From positions 46,076,001 through 46,140,000 of the forward strand of contig NC_090990.1 of the NCBI RefSeq assembly GCF_041146395.1: a stretch of 64,000 bases of DNA, written 5' to 3'. The notes under the pieces are model-generated. The model was not told the origin of the DNA. It saw only the letters and a program-made list of their open reading frames with translations, and made no database searches. The DNA is from Eulemur rufifrons (Eukaryota; Chordata; Mammalia; Primates; Lemuridae). Below, piece by piece: positions 33,449 through 45,770 of the stretch (position 1 is the first letter of the stretch; every line of letters begins with the position of its first letter). The translations under genes and the position numbers were made by a program.

Positions 33449-34181
33449 AGCTCTAACTAGTATTGTGTTCTTTGGTGAGATGGTGGTGTGCTATGGAAGC
33501 AAACCCCAACTGGCGCGCCTGTTGAAAAAGTTAGTTGCCAGAAAAAGGAAATATACTTTCACAAATGAGAGATTAGGACTATTTTGCTGGATATCTAGAT
33601 TCTAACCAGCAAGAAATAAAATATTTTATTGTTTTTATAGTACATAGTATATATTTTTGTATGCTAGGGTCTCAAACTCAAATGCTTTTAGCAGCTAGAG
33701 AAATAAGTAAAGGAGTGAAGCAGGCTGTGGACATAGAGCCCATGTCCCACTGAAAGGCCATGAGTCCCACTGTGGGGCCCCTTGGCTCTAGCCACTTGGT
33801 ACTATGTGAAAATATGGGCCCTCTGTTCCCATTTTTTTTTTTTTTTTTGGTCTTTCCTTTAAAATTCTAGAAATCCAGGTTTTTAAATGAATCATAGAAC
33901 ATTTTAAATAATTACAGCTACAGCTTGAGAATGCTGTTAGGTACAAGAAACAAAAGTTTTAGTTTAACAGTGGTTTAAACAAAGATTTATTTTTCTTACA
34001 TAACAGTGAGCCCAGAGGTAATAGTTAGTATTATTTTATTTACTAATACCAACAAGAATCCAGATACTTTCCCTTTTTTTTCTGTCCTGACATGCTTTAT
34101 TTGTTAACTTTAAAAAAAAAAAAATGCTTGTCATTTTATGGTTGCCATATGTAAGTTCAAGGCAGGATAATGGGGGAGATG
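33449..34181. other. Unique non-coding sequence
   Basis: No recognised repeat. T- and A-runs at 33833-33849 and 34112-34123. Confidence 0.4.
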
Positions 34182-34258
34182 GCATTTCAGCTACATACAT
34201 GTATATAAAACATGCTTTTAATCAGCTTAAAATGGCTGCTTTTCCCAGTGTTTGAGTT
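34182..34258 (+). repeat. Long inverted repeat, left arm
   Basis: Pairs with 35259-35362. The core 63 bases (34182-34244) match the reverse complement of 35300-35362 with three mismatches, about 95% identity. A further 15 bases (34244-34258, CCCAGTGTTTGAGTT) pair with 35259-35273 once a 27-base insertion in the right arm is allowed. I do not recognise the sequence as a known repeat. Confidence 0.9.
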
Positions 34259-34787
34259 GTTTGTTCCAATTATCAGGAAAGTGAAAACTTTTCCAGAGAC
34301 TACACAGGAGACATCTCCTTATGATTTACTGGCCAAAACTGGATTGTTCTGTCTGCAAGGAAATTTGGGGGAAATGAGTATCAAGCCTTCCAGTCTCTGG
34401 AGTGGGTGGGCTGAGGAAGGGGTGACTGGCAGTGGCATTTACTAGTGACCAGTGCCTGCCACAGCCACCGCCTCGACATGACACCCAGCTGCAGGGCCTG
34501 AGGGCCCCACGACCTCCAATGCATATCAGAAATTTCCAGATTGAGGATTATAAAGTGAAAGTATCATTTCGGTGAGAAAAGGGGATAGGAGAGGAAGCCA
34601 GTGCTTTATTTTTTTAATTAAATGGTTTTGTATTCTCTAGGTCGTTATTAATAATGAACAAACTGTCAAGGAAACATTATATAAATTTATTTCTTGGAAA
34701 AGTTTATTTAGAGTTTTAGTAGAGAAGTTAGAGAAGAAAATACTATTTAATGTTATTTCTTTACTACTGCATTACAGTATAATATCT
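34259..34787. other. Unique sequence inside the inverted repeat
   Basis: The first 240 bases are moderately GC-rich with no recognised repeat. A 77-codon open frame (34212-34445) crosses the left arm and looks random. Confidence 0.4.
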
Positions 34788-34800
34788 AAATTACCCCATA

Positions 34801-35109
<309 letters not shown>

Positions 35110-35258
35110 AAATTACCCTATACATTAATTTTTAAAGCTAGGAATAAACTATCCTTTAATTTTTAAATTCTGAAATAAATTTATGTTTTGTAAATCATTG
35201 TCATCTGATTTTGATAACCTTTGTTGGAATGAAATCTTTTCTTTTTGTCTGTATATTT

Positions 35259-35362
35259 AACTCAAACACTGGGAAATTCTTACAAAATGCTGTATAAAAG
35301 AAAAGCAGCCATTTTAAGCTGATTAAAGGCATGTTTTATATCCATGTATGTAGTTGAAATGC
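35259..35362 (-). repeat. Long inverted repeat, right arm
   Basis: Reverse-complement partner of 34182-34258. Mismatches to the left arm are at three core positions (G for A, C for A and T for C in plus-strand reading). It carries a 27-base insertion (35274-35300) relative to the left arm. The outer flanks beyond 35362 and before 34182 do not match. Confidence 0.9.
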
Positions 35363-36189
35363 TACCAAACCAGGTATATATTTAGTTAATTAAACTTGAG
35401 AATTATGGAAATTTGAAGAACTCTAAATCACAGCTAAGAATGCACTAAAGGAAAACCATATCTATTTGACTCCAGCAGATCGACTCATGGGTAACATTTT
35501 TGCTTACACCTTTTTGCAGCTTTACTGCTGATTTAGCTGTTCTTTAATGTCCTTGACAAATTCAGGAACCTACCATGTATAGATGAGAGAATTGAGAGAA
35601 ACTGAGAGAAAATATTTCTGCCAATTTGATCTTGATCATTTCTTTTTAGGGTTATAAATTTGGGTTTTCACAATCTAAATATTAATAAAAAAAGAAACTT
35701 CAGATAATCTGAAGGTTTACTCCCCATTATAGTAGGGTATTGTAGAGTTTAGGACCTATGAGTTGGCTGTCTACTCAGTACCCAGAAGCATGGAAACCTT
35801 TACAACATGTAATTCCAATTCATAATCACTTTGTCAGGCTCAGCAAGTTAGTGAAATCTCTAATAATATTAGGATAATTAAATATTTAAGGTATAGGATA
35901 AAAGGCAAAACTGTTTTTATTAGGTAAACTTTGCTTAGACCACCTTTTAGAATTATTTAAAGGGGTAGATAGCATGTGAATCACTCCACTACTGCAGATA
36001 GTCTATTTAGGTTTAAAAATAAAAATATCACCCAGATGCTGTATCAAAATCTACTTTGTAGTGGAATTGTAATTATCACTTTGTTTTGACCGAGGACTAT
36101 ATTAGAGATAAGGATAAAAAGAATAGGGAAATTTACTTGTATGAGAAAATATAGTGTATTTCCATTTAATATATACCTATAACCTGAGT
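35363..36189. other. Unique AT-rich non-coding sequence
   Basis: No recognised repeat or exon. Confidence 0.4.
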
Positions 36190-36350
36190 GGTATAGTGAC
36201 AGATGCATTAAAATTGTTATCTTTAATCTTTATAACAATCTTATAAGTTAGGTAACGTTATCCCTGTTTCCTTGATGATACCAAGTGACTTGCCAGAGAT
36301 ATGTAGTTGAGCTTTGAACCCAGCTCCGTCTGTGTTCCATACTCATTTTC
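36190..36350 (-). repeat. MIR SINE, minus orientation
   Basis: 'ttatctttaatctttataacaatcttataagttaggtaacgttatccctgtttccttgatgataccaagtgacttgccagagatatgtagttgagctttgaacccagctccgtctg' is the antisense MIR order. Confidence 0.8.
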
Positions 36351-36577
36351 TTCTCCCTATATCAGACAATCCACCCACACTGGGCAAGTGAGAAGAAAAA
36401 TAGCAGATGGACTTCAGTGTGGGTAAATGTATGATAATGTACTTAGTGAAGAAACAATCCATGCTACTTGTAGTTTATGGACACTTAGCTATTAATTAGA
36501 ACTCATGAAAGAAACCTGTGAGTCCCTGTATAGGCTGCCCCTCAACATGACTGCTGGCTACTTCCTAAAGACAGTCA

Positions 36578-36655
36578 GTCCAAGAGTATTTATTGAGCTC
36601 CTACTTTGTGTGGGGATGAAAAGATAATGTTCTTGTGCTTGAAGAACTTACATCT
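36578..36655 (-). repeat. L2 LINE 3' end, minus orientation
   Basis: 'agagtatttattgagctcctactttgtgtggggatgaaaagataatgttcttgtgcttgaagaacttacatct' is a degraded antisense L2 end. Confidence 0.65.
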
Positions 36656-38804
36656 TTTCCCATATGACTTTTCTAATGTTGCCATAGTGAGAAAAGTGCC
36701 CCATAAAACCTCTTTAAGCAATACATCAGTCTGTATATGGAAAGGAAGATAGATACATATACTCATTTGTGAGTAAGTATGTACTGATTTGGAGTGTATT
36801 TTGGAAATGAAGACTAGAAGTTATACTTTAGAATAAGGTTACTTTTTTCTAAAAGAGGCATTTTCTTTCTAGAGTCATTATGATATTGTTTCATAGCTAT
36901 TAAAATTTGCTATCTTGATGCTTGGTTATTCACTGAAAGGAATGAAATATTTATTAAGGTCATATCACTGTTGTGTACAAAGGGAGCCACAGAGTGATTT
37001 TTATGCTATGCTTTTTGATAATAGTGTTTCTGCTGGGTTGCATCAATGTCTGTAGATCTTATTGATTATAATTAAGTCAGTCTGCATTGTCTATAAGAAT
37101 TTACATGGGTTTAAAAATCAATTCCTCACATATTCATTTGAAATAATTTGAAAAAGCATTTTAGTAGAAGGGGCAAATCTGCAACTATTAATCCTGTTGT
37201 TATTTCTTTGAACCAAAAATGTTATTTCTTATTAAAACATTTGCAGGTTTTAGGTGTTATGATCCTTTTCATTTTCTTTTAATTTCATTTTCTCTACCCC
37301 CAAGCTCTAAAAAGCACGTTACAGCTTATTTTTATCTCCAGTAGATTTCTGGGTGTGTTTGGCAAAACCCCTAGCTCCATCCTGAAGGTTATTTAAATTC
37401 CAATATTGGATACTCTCCACATGTATATTTTGATGTACACTTAATAAGATTATCAAGATTTCATGCCATGTACATGATGGATCAGATAAAGAACCATCGG
37501 AGGGCTAGTGGGTCTGGGCTTTGATTGTGGCTGGTGGGAACGTTGTCAGGGCTTTTTACTAAAAGATTCTTGTGTTACTTTACGTATATGTTTTTAAGCC
37601 AAGTTTGGCAAATACATTTATTTTAAATGTTGGGGCATTAACAATCATACAAGCTTGTAGAATTAACCTATACAGATATAGGAAAGAAAAGCCCTTAATC
37701 AATAGTAGAGAGACCAATTGTAAGATCTTTAACAACTAGTGCTTTTGTGGAAAGTGCAAAAATTGATTTATATTTATATTATTTTTCTAAAGCAAATAGA
37801 AAGGTACATCTACTTCTGCCTAAGTGGTCTATCTCTGTGTGTGCATGGGTATTATATATTGAAAGATATAGTTGAAAAGGTAATAGTTTTTGACATGAAA
37901 AATACTGCAGTAAATTGCCCTTTTATTTTTATGATGGGGAAAGATTAAATAAAAGTAAAACAGCATTATTTATAACATTAACTCAGATTAAATATACAGC
38001 TGGGTAAGCCTTTGTTTGTTTGAAATGCCTGTAAGGAATAGCTTCAGTTTCCTAAACTGGAGATACATGGAGATTATAGACACCAGCATATTCTTATGAT
38101 CTTGATTCTTGAAGATGTTCAAGGAAAAATTCTTCTGTTACGTTTCTTAGAAATCACATCCCAGGACTATTTCATACCTCTAGGCTGAAGGTTATGTATC
38201 TCTTTCTACATATCTCTTTCTACGGGTGGAAAAAATTAAGCCCTGGCTGTAGCAATCCTAGTGTTTTCTATAAGCCCACAGCTTTGATCACAGTTTTTTG
38301 AAAGCTTAATTATGGATGGCTGTTAAATATTTTTCACTTACGGACTTATCAGCATTTTCTTTTTGCAGCAAGACTTGCTTCCTTTGCTTATGGAAGTCCC
38401 CAAGTTTGTTTGGAAAACAAAGTCTGTCTTATCATAATTTTGTTGGTGAGAAGATGCAGCTACATAAAACAAAGAACAAACCTGTGAAACTTTTGCTACT
38501 CATATCAAGCCTCTGTGGGAAGCCTAAATGAATAAAATAGCAGCTTGTTAAACTTAGCCCTGACTCTGTTTAAGGGGATCTTTTCTTTGTAAAATTTAGT
38601 TAATTCCTCTCTAAAAGCAAAAAAAAAAAAAAAAAAAAAAAGTAATTTTAGTGGATCTTGAGAGCTTTTAGATAAATATTCCAAGTTTTTTTGTCCTGCT
38701 GCTGCAAGCTTAAAAAGCAACATAGAAGGTCTGAAGCCTGGTTTTTCCAGCTGTGTAACAAGCACAGAATAGAAAATTCTAAATATTTACTGCTTTTTCT
38801 TCTG
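36656..38804. other. Unique AT-rich non-coding sequence
   Basis: About 2.1 kb without a recognised repeat. A23 run at 38619-38641 with no SINE body upstream that I recognise, and a small direct repeat TATCTCTTTCTAC at about 38199/38212. An acceptor-like TTTTTGCAG at 38368 and a donor-like GTGAGA near 38445 bracket 77 bases, probably chance. Confidence 0.4.
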
Positions 38805-39120
38805 CACTATTCTGCATTCCAGTCAAACTTGATTTCTTGCTGTTTGTTTCCAGGACACTTCTCACATTGTGCTCTCTTAGTTTTTCCCTCCAGGAACCCT
38901 CTTCCTTCCATCCTCACATCTCTGTCCAACAGAATCCTGTCTATCCTTCAGTCTGAGTTTCAAATGCTGCCAGTTCTTCCTGAAGTCTTTAAGGACCTCC
39001 CAACCTCATGTGAAAGGGGTCCATGATTTCCAATGCAATTACCTTACCTACTTTGTGGGTGGGCTCTGTATTCTTCTTATTCTGCCTTGTGTTTTAGGTA
39101 TTCATGTACTCAGTAGCGTT
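38805..39120 (+). repeat. L2 LINE 3' region, plus orientation (diverged)
   Basis: 'tgcactattctgcattccagtcaaacttg', 'tttttccctccaggaaccctcttccttcc', 'ctatccttcagtctgagtttcaaatgctgcc', 'ttcttcctgaagtctttaaggacc' follows the L2 3' segment (ccacactggcctt ... tggaacgcccttcccc ... catccttcaggtctcagctcaaatgtcacc ... gaagcc). The 111- and 118-codon open frames here lie in or overlap this repeat and are not genes. Confidence 0.6.
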
Positions 39121-39468
39121 CAGTGGTCAACAGACATTTACGAAATGCCTGCTTTTGAGAGGCAGTGTATGGCTTACTGGACAAACCAAAAGGTTGAAAA
39201 CATGGCCCATGATGTCAGTAACCTCTCAGTCTTTCTTTTCCCCAACTTGGCTCTGTGTTCCCAATTGACAGAAACAGTCTTAGGATTCTTTGCTATACTC
39301 TGCAAATCCTGGCTTCTTGCACATAGCTGCTCAAGAAATGGTCATTGTGTCAAATTAGTTGACTAAACCAGTTTTCTTCTGATGGAATGTGAACAGCAAA
39401 GATTGGCTTTATTCTTTGGTGTTTAAATAAAAGTAATGTTATTTATTGCATTTGCAATTACACTGTGA

Positions 39469-39500
<32 letters not shown>

Positions 39501-39516
39501 CTCGCGCGCACACACA
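39469..39516. repeat. (TG)n-(CG)n-(CA)n repeat forming a perfect inverted repeat
   Basis: A TG run passes through CG units and back to CA units. The 14 bases at 39487-39500 are the exact reverse complement of 39503-39516, with only CT between them. All of it alternates purine and pyrimidine apart from the centre, so it has both Z-DNA and cruciform potential. Confidence 0.92.
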
Positions 39517-39599
39517 GAACGCAAAGGAAGATTTTCCCACTACCCTTACTGTGTGCTCTTTAGGCATTTGTTATTTGTCTGGAAGGTATGGTAACAATT

Positions 39600-40260
39600 A
39601 GCATAGGTCAGACAATCAATTTTATTGAGAACCTGTAGGCACTGTGTTGGCTTCCTCACCTGGCCCTGTGGAGCTACCCTGGAGATCCTCATGCATAGAC
39701 AACTCTCTGACTACAGCCTCTGGACACCATCAGCTGTAGCTTTCATCAAGTTCCCAAAGGCATCCTTGACCTAAAAGAGGTTAAGTGAATGAGTCTCACA
39801 CTTGTCTCCCCGAAGGATTTCTAAAATGTCGGTGGCATTTGGACAGGTTCATAGCTGCTCTGATCCATAGCAGTTTCCCAGAACTTCCTTTTGTCTAGAT
39901 GGGGGAGGAGGAGTTCCTGTGAATGTAGGTACAGAATAAAACTTGAGCTGACCTTCAAGAAGCAAATTACGGACAAGACCTACATTGTTAGGATAGGCCC
40001 AGAAACCCAGCTTGCGAATCAGTGGTCTTGGGCGGTGGCTAACAGCCTGATTCATGGTATTTGGCATTTCCCTGTGCTCTAGCCAGTGCAGGATTTCTAG
40101 ATATTGAAGACTGTAACCAAACCTGAACTCTTGCCTGGGAATATGATCCTCCTCCATACCCCTCAACCCTTTTTTGTCATCTAAATGACAAGGGTAGCCA
40201 TCAGTAACATTTTGAACTTCCTGCAAAATTGTGTTCTTCATGGAGTATAGTGGGAAGTAT
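39600..40260. other. Unique sequence with an unassigned 130-codon open frame (minus)
   Basis: An open frame spans 39849-40241 on the minus strand, and an AATAAA hexamer on that strand lies downstream (plus-strand TTTATT at 39621-39626). The predicted protein has no family I recognise. No poly-A tract or target-site duplication marks a retrocopy. It could be chance or an old pseudogene; I do not call it a gene. Confidence 0.25.
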
Positions 40261-42474
40261 TTCTTTACTTTGGAACTTTAGAAGATGGTCTGAGCTGAGC
40301 AAAAATTAGTATCATTGCCTTTTTAACGGCTGGACACTTATCACAAAGCTGTGCCAACATCAGTGATGGTACACCCGCAAAGGTGTTTGGTCTTGATAAG
40401 CTAAAGAAGCAGACTTTGTTGTTGTTTTTTTAAACAGTTACTGAACTCTGTTTCAGTTGCAACAAAAAAGGGGAGAGAGACGTTCTTTCCTAAATAGAAA
40501 AGGACAGAAAGTTTATAGAAAATAATGCCTAACTTGCTAATGCAGTGTTTGCCTTTGCCCTATGGGTGTGTGTGTGTGTGTGTGTTTGTGTGTGTGTTTA
40601 TGCAGGCATGTACACATGACATATGACTGTTTGTGTTAATGCTTAGTATATGGCCTTAAAATGGATACCAGATTGGCTATGTAACCTTAGAAGATGTATT
40701 TACTCTCTCAGTTTCTTTTATTCCCAATCTTTTATCAAATGGTGTTTATTATGTTCTCTGAAACTGTTAAATAAAAGGGACTGTTGAAAAATTCAAAAAT
40801 GCAAAAATTATTCCAGGCTAAAAAGCACTATAATAGAATGATGATGTTTAACCCACCTACTTGAGATAAGAAGCCAAGCAAATGGAAATGTGGTATATTT
40901 TAGAAGGCATCTCTTAGAGAAAAAAAATGTTTGATGTTCCTTCTAGACTGATATTATTCATTGTATTTTTATTTTAGGCATGATTAGAAAATATTTTGAA
41001 AGTAACCAAGTAACTGTAGTGACATCGCTTCTCTGGTTGAACTAAGGGATAATAACAGATAAATGTTATCTGTGATGCAGGTTACACTGAATCATTAAAG
41101 CCCCATCTTTGTTAACACATTGAATACAGGATTTTGGAAGAGGAGAAGTTCCTTTATTTAGGGAAGGTTTCTGGTCAGTCTTTCTTAAAGGAATGGTGGA
41201 AATGCCCCACTGATCTAATTTGAGAAGGAATAAGAGAATCCACCTCCCTGTGGCTACCATGCCTACAATGCCATGCCTTTATGGGTGTGGATGTGATGGT
41301 GTGTGCTTTTGTTGGGAGAAAGAGAGCACGGGAATAGGGTTATACCCTTAATTCTAATCTTCTACGCCCTTAGGGACTGTGTGTTCTAATGGAGACAGCA
41401 ACATTTGGTCCTTGGAAAGATTTCTTATGCCCCCTTTATAAATTCTCAGGGTCTAATGCAAAGAGTAATTTCAAAGCGTTTACCTTAGGAGCTTTGTCAC
41501 CGAGTGCAGAGAGGAGTTTCTGTGATGATTCCAAACTTAGAATAAATGCTAGGGAAGAATCCATAGAGCTCCAAGGACTTCAGCCTGCAGGGAGAAAAGC
41601 AGTAATTTATGGATCTCTCTAGAAATTATGGTTGGGTTCTTTCCCCTCTCAACCCAGTCTTCCTTAGTCATGTGACCGGAATTTAATTATCAGTGCCATA
41701 AATAATCTTGTGAATGGAAGCAGTGTGTTTGGCAGTGAATTTCTGCTTCCTAAAAAGAAAGGAACCTTTAGACATTATTAGAAATAATGCTATACTAGCC
41801 ATGATTCCAGAAGCAAATGGTCACAGAAGCACAAGACAATATCCCCAGAGAAAGTGGGTTTTAGATGAGTTGGATACGTACTGGTGACGGATGGCGTGAA
41901 GGTTAGATGTAGTTTTTTTTTAAATACATATTTAAAGCAGGCTGTATTTAGAAGTTTATTTATAATTGGTTTTAGGATAAAGCCAGCCTATTGATGCATA
42001 ACAGAGTTCATCATTTGGTTCCATTAGCATCCTTGAAATATTTAACAAGAAGCTGACTTTAGCATATAAGCTCTTCCAACCATTGTTGGAGATGAGCTAG
42101 CCCATGTTGGATAATTCTTGTAAAACCAGCAGGCAACTCCGCAATGCCTTTGTTTTTCCATCTTGCCTCATGCCCTGTGTTCTAGATAGGGAAGGTCAGC
42201 TTTTTATAGTCAGAGGTCTGTATGCCTTTGAAAATAGCCATTCCCCTACTTATCCTCAGCTAGTAACAATTTATGTCCTGAAGATAGCAAGGAGTGCTGA
42301 TTTAATTCATTTTACAACCAGTGTCCTTTCATGGGAGAGAGCAGGCTGGTAAAATTGTTTCGAGAATCAGAACATTTTTCTTGGTTATTTATAACATAAC
42401 TTGACCATCCAGCCACACAGGGCTTCATTCATTTGAGAAAGTCTATTGAATCCAAAAATAATAATCCTTTATAT
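40261..42474. other. Unique non-coding sequence
   Basis: About 2.2 kb without a recognised interspersed repeat, only a TG microsatellite at 40565-40598. Scattered short open frames show no family resemblance. Confidence 0.4.
40565..40598. repeat. (TG)n microsatellite
   Basis: About 17 TG units with one TT interruption. Confidence 0.9.
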
Positions 42475-42690
42475 TTGTACAGTATTTGCAGTTTTATGAG
42501 GGACTCTTCACATCCATTTTCTCATTTGATTTTTCTGACAACTCCATGAGGTAGAGAGGGCAGGTATTGTTACCTCCAAACTACAGATGAGGAACCTGAA
42601 ACCTAAGTAAGTGCTTATAAGTTGTGTCCAAGATTTCACAACCACTAAACGACTGGGACCTAGATTTTATGCGAGCTCAAAAGCCAGTTC
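42475..42690 (-). repeat. MIR SINE, minus orientation
   Basis: 'gtacagtatttgcagttttatgagggactcttcacatccattttctcatttgatttttctgacaactccatgaggtagagagggcaggtattgttacctccaaactacagatgaggaacctgaaacc', ending 'gactgggacctagatttt'. Confidence 0.9.
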
Positions 42691-42864
42691 TCATTCCACT
42701 GTTCCGTTTTGACACCCTTGGAAAGTTCCTTGCTTATCTAGGAAAGAAAAATTGGCGGCTCTTGCTGAGGGACATGGAAGTCTGCTGGGAGAGACAGATC
42801 CGAGAGAGTTGCATTGGCTAATAAGTAAAACATGAAAAGACCAAGGCGGGCAAGGGACTTGGCC

Positions 42865-43040
42865 TCCTGCCCTGTTTCATTCACTGTGTGATCGTGGGCA
42901 AGTCACTCAGCTTCTCTATGCTGTAGATTTCCTTAAGTTCACCAGGGATGATAATCTGCTTTAGTCACCTCGCAGATGTGTGGTGAAGATGATGGAGAAG
43001 TAATTTATATGAGGGAGTTCTTTGGAAGATACGAAAGGCA
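42865..43040 (+). repeat. MIR SINE, plus orientation
   Basis: 'ctgccctgtttcattcactgtgtgatcgtgggcaagtcactcagcttctctatgctgtag', then 'agtcacctcgcagatgtgtggtgaagatgatggag'. Confidence 0.8.
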
Positions 43041-43151
43041 GTATCACTATGTATTAAGTTCTTAGTATTTGAGTTTGAGTAGAAAAGCAATTATTTTCCA
43101 GGTATAGGGGCCTGAGTTCCACCCTCAAGGGAAGAGTAAGAGTGTTTCCCG

Positions 43152-43167
43152 CCCCCCCCCCCCCCCC
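43152..43167. repeat. Poly-C tract
   Basis: An uninterrupted run of C, about 16 bases. It has i-motif or G-quadruplex (minus strand) potential and is unusual in length for this AT-rich region. Confidence 0.9.
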
Positions 43168-43239
43168 AGTCATCCCTTATTCTTCCCAATTCCCCTTTAT
43201 TTCCTCCCTCTCACCTCTCTGGGCAGGGCTGCAAAGATG

Positions 43240-43470
43240 TGCCTATGAGAGGGTGCATGGAAGGGACACTGGATTTATACTCAGCTAGCCCAGCCCTGCC
43301 AGTTTCCAGCTGTGTAACTTTTGGACAAGTGACAACTTTTCTCAGCCCCAGCCTCTATGCTGTGCATCTGGGACGAGGGTGATGCCCAAGAGGACTGAGT
43401 GAGGTAATGGATGTAAAGCCTCAGCATAGTGACTGGTACTCAATATGCTCTCAGTAAATATGATTCTGTG
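43240..43470 (+). repeat. MIR SINE, plus orientation
   Basis: 'gggacactggatttatactcagctagcccagccctgccagtttccagctgtgtaacttttggacaagtgacaacttttctcagccccagcctc', ending 'agtgactggtactcaatatgctctcagtaaatatg'. Nearly complete. Confidence 0.88.
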
Positions 43471-44214
43471 TTAGGGGAGAGTGAATAGAGATAAATGGCA
43501 AAGGCAGAGCTGATGAGAGAAGTGGAGGGAGAGGAGAATGGCTTTTGGATTTGGCTGTCTCCTCCAGTTTAAGCACTGGTGGTTATTTTATCTTTCAGCT
43601 TTCATTTTGTTTCTCATCTTTTCCCCCTCAGATGTGAGGTGTCTTAAAGGAAGAGACAATCCGGGAGGTGAGGGCCTTCCGCAGAGGGAGAGGTCCACGG
43701 CTAAATGTGCTCACGGAAGCCCTGCCCTGGGTCTGTTCCCAGCCTTCCTCGATTTTGAAACACATGCGCTCTCAGCAGGCCAGGGAAGTTTGCAAAGCTG
43801 TTGTGGAGGCTTTTCCCAGGCAGTGTTACCTGCTTCGAAAGCTGTAGGCATGCCTACACATACATCACAAAGCAGATGGTTTCTTTTGCTTTCCATGTGG
43901 TCTAAAAATGAAATGGACTTTTAATGGAATGGGTTGGGGAATTCCACACTCAATTATGAATCCAGTGCTGGGGGCAGAGATTATGGTATACCACACCTGT
44001 TAAAAGAGGTTGTTACTACTGGTTTCTTCTGGCTTTGGAGTGGGGAGGTGAGAAAGAGGAAGTGAGTAAATGAAGCTGCTACGCTGTGGTCCAAAACTAG
44101 TGAGGAGCTGGTATCTGCCATTTGCACTGAATACTGAGAAGGAGGAGAAAGGAGTGTGTTTCCTGCCTTCAGATCCACGTGATGATGTGGAAGGGCAAAT
44201 TGTTTTGGCTCCAT
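43471..44214. other. Unique non-coding sequence
   Basis: A 128-codon plus-strand open frame (43538-43924) has a 61-codon opposing frame over its centre. It has no family resemblance, so I leave it as chance. Confidence 0.4.
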
Positions 44215-44340
44215 TTGATAAACTTTGAGCACCTACTAAGTGTCAGGCACTGTGATAGGTGGCTAGGGTAGAAGGATGGGAAGACATAGCTTCTCATCTT
44301 TGAGAAGCTTAGCTTTGAGTCACAGTCAATGAGACTGAGG
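44215..44340 (-). repeat. L2 LINE 3' end, minus orientation
   Basis: 'tgataaactttgagcacctactaagtgtcaggcactgtgataggtggctagggtagaaggatgggaagacatagcttctcatctttgagaagcttagc' is the antisense L2 terminus. Confidence 0.88.
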
Positions 44341-45034
44341 TTAGGCTTTGAATTGTAAAAGCTAGGAGTTTTGGATGAACTTGTGATGGGACCCAACAAG
44401 ACATGATTTGTTCTTTTTAGATTCTAGAATCCTGGCATGTAGTGAGGAGCACCCTCTGTACCTAGAACATGTTTAAATTTTGATATTCTTGAAAGTGTGA
44501 CCTCCTCCCCAGTGCCAGTGTACAGGATTTAAAAATATCTATCTCAAACCTTGGCATTCATTGGATATTAACAGACCAGTTAACAACATGTTGTTCATTG
44601 TTGACATTTAACCTAAGCTTTTCTGTGTTGATTTTATTATGATTTTGAGGTTATGGAAAATGTTGTATAACTGTAGATGGGAAAAACATTTTATTGAATG
44701 TTGTTGTTTTCTACCATTATAATTGTTAGGTGAGAGTACCAAATGGTCTTGAGTTGTGGTTTTTCTAAGTCTATGTGACACCCTATCCCCCGCTTCCCCC
44801 CCCCAAAAATGGTAGTAAAAACGTACCTACACTATAGGTACTATCGGTACACTATAGGAAGCCTTATTCTAGCAGGCCAGTATTTACGCAGAAGATTCTT
44901 ACGTTTATTTATTGTCACATGTCATAGTCTATGTAAGTCAATTATTTCACAGGTAAACTACATCTTCACGTGGTTGCCTTCTGCAAGTGTCTCTGTTTCC
45001 TGCTTAGGTTAGAGGCATATATTTAGCCATTTCC
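44341..45034. other. Unique non-coding sequence
   Basis: No recognised repeat other than a C-rich run near 44791-44806 and a 20-base-period duplication of ACACTATAGG (about 44829 and 44849). Confidence 0.4.
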
Positions 45035-45335
45035 TCACTTGTTTATTCAACAATTTTTTGACACCTACTCTGTGGCACCCACTGTATTAAGCATGGCATC
45101 AAGGAGTTCACATTCCAATGGCGAGACAGAAAAGTGAAGATAATAAATCCTTGATTTGTATAGGATTAAATGTAGAGTGTTTATGGCTCTCTTTCTGAGC
45201 AAGGTCTCATCTAAGCTGAGTTGAAGAGGAGAAGCGGGAATTGAGAGGCCAAGGGTTGGTTCAGGAAAGAGATAGGAAGGGTGACATGTGTCAAGAAAAG
45301 CAGAGAGTGGGAGAGTATAGGGTACGTCCCAGCAG
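45035..45335 (-). repeat. L2 LINE 3' region, minus orientation
   Basis: 'ttgtttattcaacaattttttgacacctactctgtggcacccactgtattaagcatggcatcaaggagttcacattccaatggcgagacag' then 'taagctgagttgaagaggagaagcgggaattgag' and 'ggttcaggaaagagat' runs back from the L2 end into the ORF2-proximal part. Confidence 0.8.
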
Positions 45336-45614
45336 TTGTGCCTAGTTCAGCATGGGGCTGAAGAGGACGGCAAGAGCCCACTTAGGAAGGCCTGTGGCCA
45401 ACCGCTTTGTCACCATAGTAAAGTCACATGGTGGCTGGCAAAGGCATACTATTAATAGAAGGGCCATACTTACATTTTTCTAGGTGCTACTTCCCCTCCC
45501 CCCTTTTGAATTTTGCCATTTTTAAAATTGTAAATGTTATCATTTCAAGTTGGGCCATAAACTTTGTAGGATGAGGGAGGTGGGCATGAATTAGTAATGG
45601 TAAAGGGCCTTTTT

Positions 45615-45770
45615 GGATAATTTTTATTTCAAAATATTAGAGGGTACAACTTTTCTTGTTACATGGATGAATTGTATTACTATAATGCCGAAGTCAGGGC
45701 TTTTAGTGGGCCTATCATCAGAATAGTGTACGTTGTGCCTGATAGGTAATATCCCTCCCCTTCTTTCTTA
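45615..45770 (-). repeat. L1 LINE 3' end, minus orientation
   Basis: 'tttttatttcaaaatattagagggtacaacttttcttgttacatgg', 'gtcagggcttttagtgggcctatcatcagaatagtgtacgttgtgcctgataggtaatatccctcccc' is the antisense of an L1 3' terminal region of the type common in strepsirrhines (…acccccataatattctgaaataaaaa). 5' truncated. It is the only L1 that I can recognise in the window. Confidence 0.75.

Noticed and set aside
38371..38446. Exon-like interval between TTTTTGCAG and GTGAGA
   Set aside because: The donor context is weak (TTTGTTG before GT), and no frame or motif adds support.
38530..38645. A23 run at 38619-38641 as a SINE tail
   Set aside because: The upstream sequence does not match any 7SL- or tRNA-derived SINE that I know.
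38691..39366. Two overlapping plus-strand open frames of 111 and 118 codons
   Set aside because: They lie largely in a diverged L2 3' region. The sequence matches repeat order rather than a gene.
43538..43924. 128-codon plus-strand open frame
   Set aside because: No recognisable domain and an opposing frame over its centre. There is no splice or start context.
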